From: RGIG426 sp045643425
GTDB taxonomy: Bacteria > Bacillota > Clostridia > Oscillospirales > Acutalibacteraceae
NCBI GenBank assembly: GCA_045643425.1
Contig: JAZUKW010000022.1
Coordinates: 1 to 14,496 of the forward strand
Reading direction: 5' to 3'
DNA length: 14,496 nt
The notes under the pieces are model-generated. The model did not search any database. It had not been told where the DNA came from and worked only from the letters and a program-made list of their open reading frames with translations. Of this stretch, positions 9,101 through 14,496 are shown piece after piece. Within the stretch, counting starts at the first letter, position 1, and each line of letters opens with the position of its first letter. The translations under genes and the position numbers were made by a program.

Positions 9101-9737
9101 CGAGCGACAGCTCGTCCAAATTCTGTTCGGACAGCGTGTCCACGATCTCCGCGGCGGGAAGCCGCGCGTCGTCGTTCTCGAAATACTCGGTGTAATCGGT
9201 GGCGTCGTAGGCGGAGTAGTCGCGGTGAAGCAGCTCGTAGACGATGTGGGCGTGGATGTCCTCGACGGGGAGCTGCGCGGCGATCTCTCCGCGGATATAC
9301 TCTTTGCTTTTGTAGGTGTAGCTCGGCATACCGGATTTTACCAGCAGATTTTTCAGCTCCAGCTTCCAAAGAAGCTCCAGCTGGATCTTCACGTCGGCAG
9401 CGGGGTTTAACGTCGCCTCGCGCTCCACCTGCACCGCGGTCTCTTCGATCGTGAGGATGCCCCATTGCGGCGGCACCACCGCGGCGGCTCGTTCCACGTG
9501 GCTTTTGCCGACGACGACGTAGTTTTCGTCAAAAATGCGGGAGTAGGAGAGCACCTGCGCCGGAAGCCGACGGAAATCATCGACGTCGCTTTTGATCTCG
9601 TAGCCGGTGAGCCGGTCAGACACCACCATCAAATCGCATACGGCGGTGCCGATGCTTTTTTCGTGATAGATCCGCATTTGCGCGTTTTTCGTTTTCAGAT
9701 ATTCTACCAAAATGTGCCGAATTTGCTTGTCATTCAT
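6153..9737 (-). CDS. Sce7726-like PD-(D/E)XK nuclease fused to SNF2-family helicase
   Basis: This 1194-residue protein probably cuts and translocates on DNA. Residues 1-110 match the Sce7726-type restriction-endonuclease-like fold: Asp35 in CDLMVV, then Glu47-x-Lys49 in GYEIKSD, then Gln61-x3-Tyr65 in QVLSY. Residues 235-400 precede a SNF2 motor: YPYQ (415-418), Walker A GAGKT (438-442), DEAH (599-602), ATGTP (649-653) and QREGR (925-929). The tail (about 960-1194) is partly coiled coil. Its 'FEVESG...GNARRI' segment resembles the C-terminus of conjugative-element helicases that normally follow an N6-adenine methylase. Here no methylase domain is present. The chosen ATG (9735-9737) follows AAAGGAGG (9747-9754) by 9 nt. 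A 26-residue longer frame would begin inside the upstream terminator and is unlikely. The gene stands alone. A role in defence, anti-restriction or repair is inferred, not shown. Confidence 0.93.
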   Translation of the reverse strand: MNDKQIRHILVEYLKTKNAQMRIYHEKSIGTAVCDLMVVSDRLTGYEIKSDVDDFRRLPAQVLSYSRIFDENYVVVGKSHVERAAAVVPPQWGILTIEETAVQVEREATLNPAADVKIQLELLWKLELKNLLVKSGMPSYTYKSKEYIRGEIAAQLPVEDIHAHIVYELLHRDYSAYDATDYTEYFENDDARLPAAEIVDTLSEQNLDELSLDRWIELYRRAKEVRQSKEEQYKSVSARPAHRIPYTDIEVSPGVPWVSQKIISDFVYYLAFGKEYLYPDAEFVNYEPVTGHWHIERKTGGGPFPYRGGRPDWVRMNVTYGIEQYNALQIFEAMLNLREIKLRDRRNRYDEKATLRAQEKRKDIDKLFKEWIWQDEDRRWTIEEAYNSTLGAFKKKTYDGSALAFPEMSDDVELYPYQRDAVQKILDEKNTLLAFDVGAGKTYIMIAAAMRMRQMGLSLKNLFVVPNHIVGQWELIFKEMYPTAKVLAIEPRLFKPDMRQKVLRQIRDGDYDGIIMAYSCFEQIPLSATYLEKALEEQLHELERAVRAIPFGGASGSHAAISREEEHVRAQTKELLKTVTAAPDEITFDRLEIHTLFLDEAHNYKNIPLRTNLRNLRGINVAGSKKCLLMMEKVRCIQQSREGRGAVFATGTPLCNSLADAYTMQMYLQADKMKELHLDRFDNWVKTFAKPEIVCEIDVNASAFRFVERFSRFFNLPELSAMFSDIAVFHAMDGQDGLPTLDGYDNVEIERGEELADYMGSLCERTDKIRAKQVDPTEDNMLKVSTDGRKAALDLRLVGEEQEEDDTSKLICCKNNALTIYNAEPDCAQIIFCDVSTPHNRTSFNVYTRLKELLCADGVNEREIAFIHSFNTEERKVELFKKVNEGKVRFLIGSTFKLGTGANVQSKLKAIHHLDVPWRPSDMVQREGRILRKGNENDTVRIFRYITKGSFDAYSWQILETKQKFISQFLTGSTYERSATDLEENVLTYAQVKALALSDERMRLLAEKENERRQTLLLSSGFADQQRAAADRIPLLEKAIASLEERRLTITAIQERLCALTADEIARETEALRDLLPAEAVCGETPFPAGLTAFGFALALPETQNENKPFFLLCADGVSFEVESGASAAGNARRIVNLVKKPEKLSVDCDKQLESARRDLSNCQKTLQEKNPYTARIEQLTRDVENLKNELNRL

Positions 9738-9746
9738 ACTGCTTTT

Positions 9747-9754
9747 CCTCCTTT
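9747..9754 (-). promoter_or_regulatory. Ribosome-binding site fixing the helicase start
   Basis: AAAGGAGG on the minus strand, 9 nt before the ATG at 9735-9737. It selects the start that yields MNDKQIRHILVEYLK, which is also where similarity to the Sce7726-type domain begins. Confidence 0.85.
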
Positions 9755-9777
9755 GCGCGCGTATATGACGTCTATTG

Positions 9778-9791
9778 TGCAGTATACTGCA
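9778..9791. promoter_or_regulatory. 14-bp palindrome over the likely -10 box of the nuclease-helicase gene
   Basis: TGCAGTATACTGCA is a perfect palindrome about 40 bp upstream of the helicase start codon. Its centre holds TATACT (minus strand 9781-9786), the best -10 candidate for this gene. The hexamer 17 bp upstream (CAAAAG) is a poor -35 box. The arrangement suggests a weak or activator-dependent promoter, or a repressor site lying directly over the promoter. A chance palindrome cannot be excluded. Confidence 0.45.
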
Positions 9792-9815
9792 AGCCGCGTC
9801 CCGCTTTTGGGACAT

Positions 9816-9845
9816 AAAAAATACGCGGCTCCGAAGAGCCGCGTA
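9816..9845 (-). terminator. Intrinsic terminator of the rubrerythrin gene
   Basis: A perfect 10-bp stem TACGCGGCTC / GAGCCGCGTA (9822-9831 and 9836-9845) closes a TTCG loop on the minus strand, giving the very stable C(UUCG)G tetraloop, followed by six T residues (9816-9821). It begins about 14 nt after the rubrerythrin stop codon. A second small hairpin (GTCCC/GGGAC, 9798-9813) follows and may help isolate the helicase gene. Confidence 0.93.
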
Positions 9846-9859
9846 AGGGAAAAACGAGA

Positions 9860-10576
9860 TCAGTAATTCTCGGCGTGAATCTCAAAATACGCCTGCGGAT
9901 GCGCGCAAACGGGGCAAATCTCCGGCGCGCTTTCGCCCACCACGATGTGGCCGCAGTTGCGGCATTCCCACACCTTGACGGAGCTTTTCTTAAAGACCTC
10001 TTGCGCCTCGACGTTTTTCAGCAGGGCGCGATAGCGTTCCTCGTGATGTTTTTCGATGGCGGCGACGGCGCGGAATTTGGCGGCCAGCTCCGGGAAGCCC
10101 TCGGCCTCGCCGGTTTTGGCAAAGCCCTCGTACATATCCGTCCACTCAAAGTTCTCGCCGTCGGCGGCGGCGCCGAGGTTTTCGGCGGTGGAGCCGATAC
10201 CGTTCAGCTCTTTGAACCACATTTTCGCGTGCTCTTTCTCGTTGTCGGCGGTTTTGAGGAACAGCGCGGCGATCTGCTCAAAGCCCTCTTTTTTGGCTTT
10301 GGAGGCGAAGTAGGTGTACTTGTTGCGCGCCTGGGATTCGCCGGCAAAAGCGGCTTCCAGATTCTTTTCGGTTTGGGTTCCCGCGTAGGGATTGGTGATG
10401 GTGTTCATGGATTTTTCCTTGTTGCTGTCGTTGGCTTCGGCGGGGGCTTTCGGAGCGCTTTCGGCGTCAACAAAAACTAATTTGTCGCCGGAGGCTTTGC
10501 ACAGCGGGCAAACCGCCTCCTCGCCGTCTGCTACGGTGAAGATTTTCCCGCAAACCAAACATTTCACGGTTTTCAT
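9860..10576 (-). CDS. rbr: Rubrerythrin with rubredoxin-like metal sites at both ends
   Basis: This 238-residue cytoplasmic protein reduces hydrogen peroxide in anaerobes, using electrons passed through its iron centres. The N-terminus (residues 1-35) carries a four-cysteine site, C6-x2-C9 and C23-x2-C26. An Ala/Glu/Lys-rich linker (36-56) leads to the ferritin-like diiron domain (about 60-195). Its metal ligands include Glu80 in AGESQARN, Glu113-x2-His116 in NEKEHAK and Glu175-x2-His178 in IEKHHEERY. The C-terminus is a rubredoxin domain with C205-x2-C208 and C221-x2-C224. Typical rubrerythrins start near residue 57 here and lack the first site, so this is a three-part form known from clostridia. 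The ATG at 10574-10576 has AAAGGA about 11 nt upstream. An internal ATG (10406-10408) has its own AAGGA 7 nt upstream. Confidence 0.96.
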   Translation of the reverse strand: MKTVKCLVCGKIFTVADGEEAVCPLCKASGDKLVFVDAESAPKAPAEANDSNKEKSMNTITNPYAGTQTEKNLEAAFAGESQARNKYTYFASKAKKEGFEQIAALFLKTADNEKEHAKMWFKELNGIGSTAENLGAAADGENFEWTDMYEGFAKTGEAEGFPELAAKFRAVAAIEKHHEERYRALLKNVEAQEVFKKSSVKVWECRNCGHIVVGESAPEICPVCAHPQAYFEIHAENY

Positions 10577-10625
10577 AACAGCAAGTTTCCTTTCTTAAAA
10601 TTCAAGCCGATTAGCTTCTTACAAC

Positions 10626-10654
10626 AGTATACCCCTTGCGGCGGGAAAAGTCAA
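10626..10654 (-). promoter_or_regulatory. Sigma-A promoter of the rubrerythrin gene
   Basis: TTGACT (-35, 10649-10654) and TATACT (-10, 10626-10631) on the minus strand are 17 bp apart. The leader to the ATG is about 45 nt and is AT-rich. No PerR-like inverted repeat was recognised in it by eye. Confidence 0.85.
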
Positions 10655-10663
10655 TGCCTCGAT

Positions 10664-10692
10664 TTGACAAATTCGTTTCCGTTTGGTATAAT
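10664..10692 (+). promoter_or_regulatory. Consensus sigma-A promoter of the large secreted protein gene
   Basis: TTGACA (10664-10669) and TATAAT (10687-10692) with a 17-bp spacer form a perfect consensus on the plus strand. Only nine bases separate this -35 box from the divergent -35 box of the rubrerythrin promoter, so both promoters share one short control region. The transcript would start near 10699 and meet the AAGGAG ribosome-binding site at about 10712-10717. Confidence 0.92.
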
Positions 10693-10726
10693 TTACTATA
10701 ACAATTTTGAAAAGGAGAAATGCAGA

Positions 10727-13700
10727 ATGACAAAACGAATTTTGGCCATTATCTTATCGGTAACGATGATCGTTACCTTCCTGCCGGTGTTCGCGCTGGC
10801 GGATGCGCCCGTCTATTGTTTGGCGGGTTACATCAACGGCGTCGATTACGGTATAGAGGGAGATTGGGCGAATCCGGGCGAATACCAATTTGACGCCGAC
10901 GGTAAGCTCAACGCGAAATTCAACGAGGATTCTTACGTGATGATGAAGACGGCGGACTGTGAGGGGTGGTATTACTTCGACAGTTACGTCAACACGGCGT
11001 CCGGTGTGCTGAAAAACTATAACACCAGCGCGGCGGAAATGATGTTTGTGCCGGGGAACGTGAATTTGACGTTTACGCTTATCGACAACGGCGATGACAC
11101 GTTCACCTTGTCCTATGCGGAAGAAATCACCATTGCCGATATTCTCCCGGTTGATTTCCCAACCGATGATTATGATCCTTGGTACAATTCCGAAAATGAT
11201 GACGTTTGTTTATACTTAGATGAAGATAACTCAAAATTGGTTTTTGACAATACGCCTTTTTCGGATGGCATCTTAATTTCAAGTGTTCTTTCAGAAGCCG
11301 AAAAAGATCCAACTTGGGCAGACACTACGACATGCAGATTGGTGTATTCTACAGATGACATTGTCGTACAGTTTAACATGACCGGTGATGCCGGTGATGA
11401 GTTAGAGAACATTGTTGTAACACACTGTGTTTTTTTTGGAGTTGAAGGAACCTATGAGCCGGAAGAGTGTGAACTCTACGCGATCACCAATGCTGCGCCG
11501 GTGGGCGACAAGGAGACGAATCACGGCTATATCACGATTGACAAAGAAACCGCCGAAGAGGACGAAACGGTGACCGTCACGGTCACGCCGTCCGAGGGCT
11601 ATCAGCTCAAGAGCCTGACGGTGCTGTCGGCGATTTCTCTTGCTCCGCCTATCTTCCCGACGCAGGATACACAGGACACGACGAAGTACACCTTCTCTAT
11701 GCCCGACTACCCCGTTAACGTTCAGGCGGAGTTTGAGGCTGCGGGCGATACGAAATCCGGCGAATGGTTTGGCTATTGTTCGGAAGACAGTCAATACCAC
11801 TCCTCGATCGGAACGGGAGGCGGAATGTCCCTTACGTGGGCGATCAGAATTCCCGTCTCGGCTCTGCCGCAGCAGGATGTGCTGACAAAGGTGGCTTACT
11901 ACACAGGCTATGACACGGGTTTTGAGGGTGCGTATCACGTTCGCGTTTATTCTGCTGCTGCGGGAGAAAACCCGGATGGCTCCGAGCCGGACTATGAGCA
12001 GCAGTTCGTTCTTTCCGATCCCGTGACGGTGGGCTGGCACGAAATCGTTTTGACCACCCCCTATGAGATCGACAGCACGAAAGACCTTTGGATCGGCATT
12101 GAAAACACGGACGTTGCGTATCCGGCATCGATTTCGACGGAAACGCTCGAGAATACGGATTCGTATATGATGTATTTCGGCGGGAATTGGTCTCCCATAA
12201 CGGCACTGATGTCTAGTGACGATAATCATCCGTGGATGATTCGCGGCTATTTCGGAAGTGCTTCCGATACCTACGCGATTACCAATGCTGCGCCGGAGGG
12301 CGACAAAGAGACGAATCACGGCTATATCACCGTTGACGAGACCGCCGCCGAGGGCGATACGGTGACCGTCACGGTCACGCCGTCCGAGGGCTATCAGCTC
12401 GATACGCTGCAATACAATGACGGCGAGGATCACGAGATCACGGCGGACGCGACGACCGGCGACTATACCTTCACGATGCCCGGCGCGGACGTTACCGTGA
12501 CGGCGACGTTTGAGGAAGTCCCCGTTTCCGGCGGAAAAACCTTGCCGTATTCTTTCGACTTCGAGACCGATATGACGGCTGAGGGCTGGACGAACATCGA
12601 CGCCGACGGCGACGGTCAGGACTGGATCACCGGAACGAATAAGTATGGCATTCAAGGGTTTGGCATGGAGGAAAGCAACTGCGCCCTTTCGCAGTCTTAC
12701 GATAATGACAGCGGAAGCTTTGACGCGGACAACTGGCTGTTCTCTCCGGCGCTTGTGATTCCCGACGGCGGCGCAACGATAAGCTGGTATGAGAGATCGC
12801 AGGATCCGGATTACCCGGATTCGTATATGGTTTATGTCGGCGAAACGGCTGTGGCTGAAGAATACGATGAACTCGCCAGCCCGAACGGGATGAAGGAGCT
12901 TTACTCCGGTGTCGCGGCGTATCCTTGGACACAGCGTTCTGTGGAGCTTTCCGCAGAAGAGTACGGCGGGAAGACCGTATATATCGCGTTCCGGCATAAA
13001 TCTTTCGACTGTTATTTCCTGGATATCGACAACTTTGCGGCAGAAGAAAAATCTGTGTCCCACACTCACACCTTTACCTACGCGGCGGATGGCGGCGTGA
13101 TCACCGCGACCTGCGAGGACGGCTGTGACGACGGGCTGGACGAAAATCCGCTCACCCTTACGCTGACCGCGCCGGAGAGCCTTGCCTATGACGGGAACGC
13201 CAAAGCGTTCACCTTTGCGGCCGGCGAAGCGGATGCGTGGGAAGCCGCAGGATTGGAGCTGCCGGACATTATCTATTGCATAAAACAAAACGGGCAGTCC
13301 GAGTATCTGCCGCTGTTTGGAACGCTTAAATTTGTGGGCGACTATATGGCGCAAATCACTGTGGACGAAAAAACCGCACAAGAGAAATTTGCCATTACCA
13401 AAGGGACGCCGTATATTAAGACCACCCCTGCTCCGAACGAAATCGAGTATGGCGAGACGCTTGCGGACAGCACGCTTTTCGGCGGTTACGTTCAGGTTTC
13501 GAGCACCGACAGCACGCAGGTCGCCGGTCTGTTTGAATGGACCGAGCCGGATACCGTCCCCGGTGTGGCGGACAGCAACGTTACCTTGTACAGCGTGACC
13601 TTTACGCCTGTGGACGAGGATAATTATACGACGGTTTCCTGCCAGGTGACGGTTACGGTCAATCACACGCATAGCCTGGTGTTGGTCAAAGGACAAGAGC

Positions 13701-14496
13701 CTACCGACGTTGCCGGCTTTAAGGATTATTACGAATGTGCCTGCGGCGCGTATTATGAGGATGCTGCCGGCGAAATCCCGATTGAGAATCTTGAAGCGTG
13801 GAAAGCCGAGGGCGGCAACGGCTATATTGCGCCGGTGACCTACACGGTGACCTATTTCGACGGCGATCCGGTCGAGCCGGGCCCCGATACCTATGAGGAA
13901 AAAGCCGACGGCATCCACGTGTATACGTTCGACCTGGTGTTCACCGGCAAGACCGACAAAGACCTGATCATGGAATCCGCCTGCGACGAGATCTATCTCG
14001 AGGAGATGACCGTCGGCGGCGACCTGATCTCGAATGAGAGCGAAAACTCGGTCATCGTGAATATGACAAACTCCACGATTGAGGGCGATTTCCGCGCGAT
14101 CAAGGGCGAAGAGGAGATGTATCCCTGCGTCTACGTGAACGGCGACAACGCCATTAAGGGCGACGTCGTTTCCGATACCACCTTTACGGTCTACGGTGAG
14201 GCCGGTGCGACCTTGCAGGTGGCGAGCGTGACCACCGAGGAATATCTCCTGCTCCAAAACACCCGTCTGGAAAACGCAAACGAGGACTACGTGTTCGGCG
14301 AAAGCACGACGCTGACCCCGAAAGACACGACCTTGCCGATTACCATTACCGTGAAAGCGACCGTTACTTTCGAGGATGAAGAGACGTTCATCATCAACAA
14401 CGGCAAGCCGTTCGCGTTCGGCGAGGACCTCGAAATCGGCACGCCCACCGCGTTTGATGAAAACGGCGTGGAACTCGTCCCCCAGCCGGAGCTGGA
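10727..14496 (+). CDS. Giant secreted modular surface protein, 3' end beyond window
   Basis: The reading frame is open for 1256 codons with no stop and runs off the right edge. ATG at 10727-10729 follows AAGGAG by 9 nt. It gives a clear signal peptide (MTKRILAIILSVTMIV..., cleavage near residue 25, FALA-DAP). After a unique N-terminal region (26-248), two InlB-B-like bacterial repeats (250-337 and 516-597; motifs GYIT and VTVTVTPSEGYQL, ending in a TF-type MPxxxV strand) flank a beta-sandwich (340-513, with WAIRIP and DLWIGIEN). Residues 605-772 look like a cleaved-adhesin/choice-of-anchor-J domain: YSFDFET, IDADGDGQDW, DNWLFSPAL, ISWYER. Ig-like strands follow, with a His-Thr-His and Cys-x-Cys-Gly segment near 979-1010, then more beta-rich sequence. 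Adhesion or glycan binding is inferred. A dockerin or wall anchor may lie outside the window. Confidence 0.93.
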   Translation, partial: MTKRILAIILSVTMIVTFLPVFALADAPVYCLAGYINGVDYGIEGDWANPGEYQFDADGKLNAKFNEDSYVMMKTADCEGWYYFDSYVNTASGVLKNYNTSAAEMMFVPGNVNLTFTLIDNGDDTFTLSYAEEITIADILPVDFPTDDYDPWYNSENDDVCLYLDEDNSKLVFDNTPFSDGILISSVLSEAEKDPTWADTTTCRLVYSTDDIVVQFNMTGDAGDELENIVVTHCVFFGVEGTYEPEECELYAITNAAPVGDKETNHGYITIDKETAEEDETVTVTVTPSEGYQLKSLTVLSAISLAPPIFPTQDTQDTTKYTFSMPDYPVNVQAEFEAAGDTKSGEWFGYCSEDSQYHSSIGTGGGMSLTWAIRIPVSALPQQDVLTKVAYYTGYDTGFEGAYHVRVYSAAAGENPDGSEPDYEQQFVLSDPVTVGWHEIVLTTPYEIDSTKDLWIGIENTDVAYPASISTETLENTDSYMMYFGGNWSPITALMSSDDNHPWMIRGYFGSASDTYAITNAAPEGDKETNHGYITVDETAAEGDTVTVTVTPSEGYQLDTLQYNDGEDHEITADATTGDYTFTMPGADVTVTATFEEVPVSGGKTLPYSFDFETDMTAEGWTNIDADGDGQDWITGTNKYGIQGFGMEESNCALSQSYDNDSGSFDADNWLFSPALVIPDGGATISWYERSQDPDYPDSYMVYVGETAVAEEYDELASPNGMKELYSGVAAYPWTQRSVELSAEEYGGKTVYIAFRHKSFDCYFLDIDNFAAEEKSVSHTHTFTYAADGGVITATCEDGCDDGLDENPLTLTLTAPESLAYDGNAKAFTFAAGEADAWEAAGLELPDIIYCIKQNGQSEYLPLFGTLKFVGDYMAQITVDEKTAQEKFAITKGTPYIKTTPAPNEIEYGETLADSTLFGGYVQVSSTDSTQVAGLFEWTEPDTVPGVADSNVTLYSVTFTPVDEDNYTTVSCQVTVTVNHTHSLVLVKGQEPTDVAGFKDYYECACGAYYEDAAGEIPIENLEAWKAEGGNGYIAPVTYTVTYFDGDPVEPGPDTYEEKADGIHVYTFDLVFTGKTDKDLIMESACDEIYLEEMTVGGDLISNESENSVIVNMTNSTIEGDFRAIKGEEEMYPCVYVNGDNAIKGDVVSDTTFTVYGEAGATLQVASVTTEEYLLLQNTRLENANEDYVFGESTTLTPKDTTLPITITVKATVTFEDEETFIINNGKPFAFGEDLEIGTPTAFDENGVELVPQPEL
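11157..11460 (+). other. AT-rich, codon-divergent segment inside the secreted protein gene
   Basis: Residues about 144-245 use codons that are rare elsewhere in the gene: four TTA, three TCA, several ACA, ACT, CCA and GTA, and an AGA. A 60-base sample (11221-11280) is about 33 percent GC, whereas flanking parts are well over 50 percent. The frame is maintained through the segment. It ends just before the first InlB-like repeat, so it behaves as a discrete block, possibly acquired by recombination from a lower-GC relative. Confidence 0.7.
11567..11608 (+). repeat. 42-bp perfect direct repeat, copy 1
   Basis: This stretch, coding TVTVTVTPSEGYQL, is identical to 12359-12400. It sits in a longer near-identical block (about 11474-11608 against 12272-12400) that encodes the first half of each InlB-like module. 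The offset of 792 bp equals 264 codons, so recombination between copies would stay in frame. Confidence 0.9.
12359..12400 (+). repeat. 42-bp perfect direct repeat, copy 2
   Basis: Second copy of the repeat at 11567-11608. After this point the two modules diverge: copy 1 continues with a degenerate 'LSAISLAPPIFPTQ' loop, while copy 2 keeps the canonical ending 'YTFTMPGADVTVTATFEE'. Confidence 0.9.

Noticed and set aside
9738..9815. 26-residue N-terminal extension of the nuclease-helicase
   Set aside because: The upstream ATG at 9815 falls next to the T-tract of the rubrerythrin terminator and has no ribosome-binding site, while the ATG at 9737 has AAAGGAGG at good spacing.
10720..10722. Alternative ATG seven bases upstream of the plus-strand secreted protein start
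   Set aside because: It is in a different frame and does not give the signal peptide. It lies only about 2 nt from the AAGGAG, too close for normal initiation.
11402..14257. 951-codon open frame on the minus strand
   Set aside because: It is antisense to the plus-strand gene starting at 10727, which has a consensus promoter, ribosome-binding site, signal peptide and recognisable modules. The antisense product is Arg/His/Val-rich with no domain pattern, and it ends exactly where the AT-rich block supplies a TTA codon to the real gene.

Overview
The window looks like chromosomal DNA from a GC-rich member of the Clostridia (Bacillota), most likely an Oscillospiraceae/Ruminococcaceae-type gut or rumen anaerobe. 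This is inferred from an extracellular protein with a type I dockerin, an oxygen-defence rubrerythrin, strong AGGAGG ribosome-binding sites and textbook TTGACA/TATAAT promoters with 17-bp spacers. No species can be named from the sequence alone.

Layout, left to right. (1) 1-129, minus strand: the first 43 codons of a uridine phosphorylase, running off the left edge. (2) 161-225: its promoter packed against a bidirectional terminator. (3) 238-6045, minus: a 1935-residue secreted protein with four beta-rich repeat modules, several Ig-like or repeat modules, a TEPTAT linker and a C-terminal dockerin. (4) 6046-6152: a strong promoter for that gene and an 18-bp palindrome in its leader. (5) 6153-9737, minus: a 1194-residue protein joining an N-terminal Sce7726-like PD-(D/E)XK nuclease domain to a SNF2-type helicase of the kind normally fused to N6-adenine methylases on conjugative elements and phages. 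(6) 9738-9859: its leader, a 14-bp palindrome and the terminator of the next gene. (7) 9860-10576, minus: a rubrerythrin with rubredoxin-like metal sites at both ends. (8) 10577-10726: two divergent consensus promoters. (9) 10727 to beyond 14496, plus: a very large secreted, modular protein with two near-identical repeats around a beta-sandwich and a cleaved-adhesin/choice-of-anchor-J domain. It is open at the right edge. No gap between genes exceeds 300 bases.

The genes do not form one operon. Each has its own promoter or leader, and two clear intrinsic terminators separate neighbours. The two giant secreted proteins suggest surface or extracellular-complex functions (cohesin-dockerin assembly, binding of glycans or proteins). 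Rubrerythrin and uridine phosphorylase are housekeeping genes. The candidate unusual system is the single-gene nuclease-helicase fusion at 6153-9737, which has no methylase partner in view and a palindrome over its best -10 element. A role in defence or DNA processing is inference only.

Several long reading frames opposite the three largest genes (plus strand 2311-5499 and 6999-8984; minus strand 11402-14257) are antisense shadows caused by scarcity of TTA, CTA and TCA codons in the real genes, and were not annotated.
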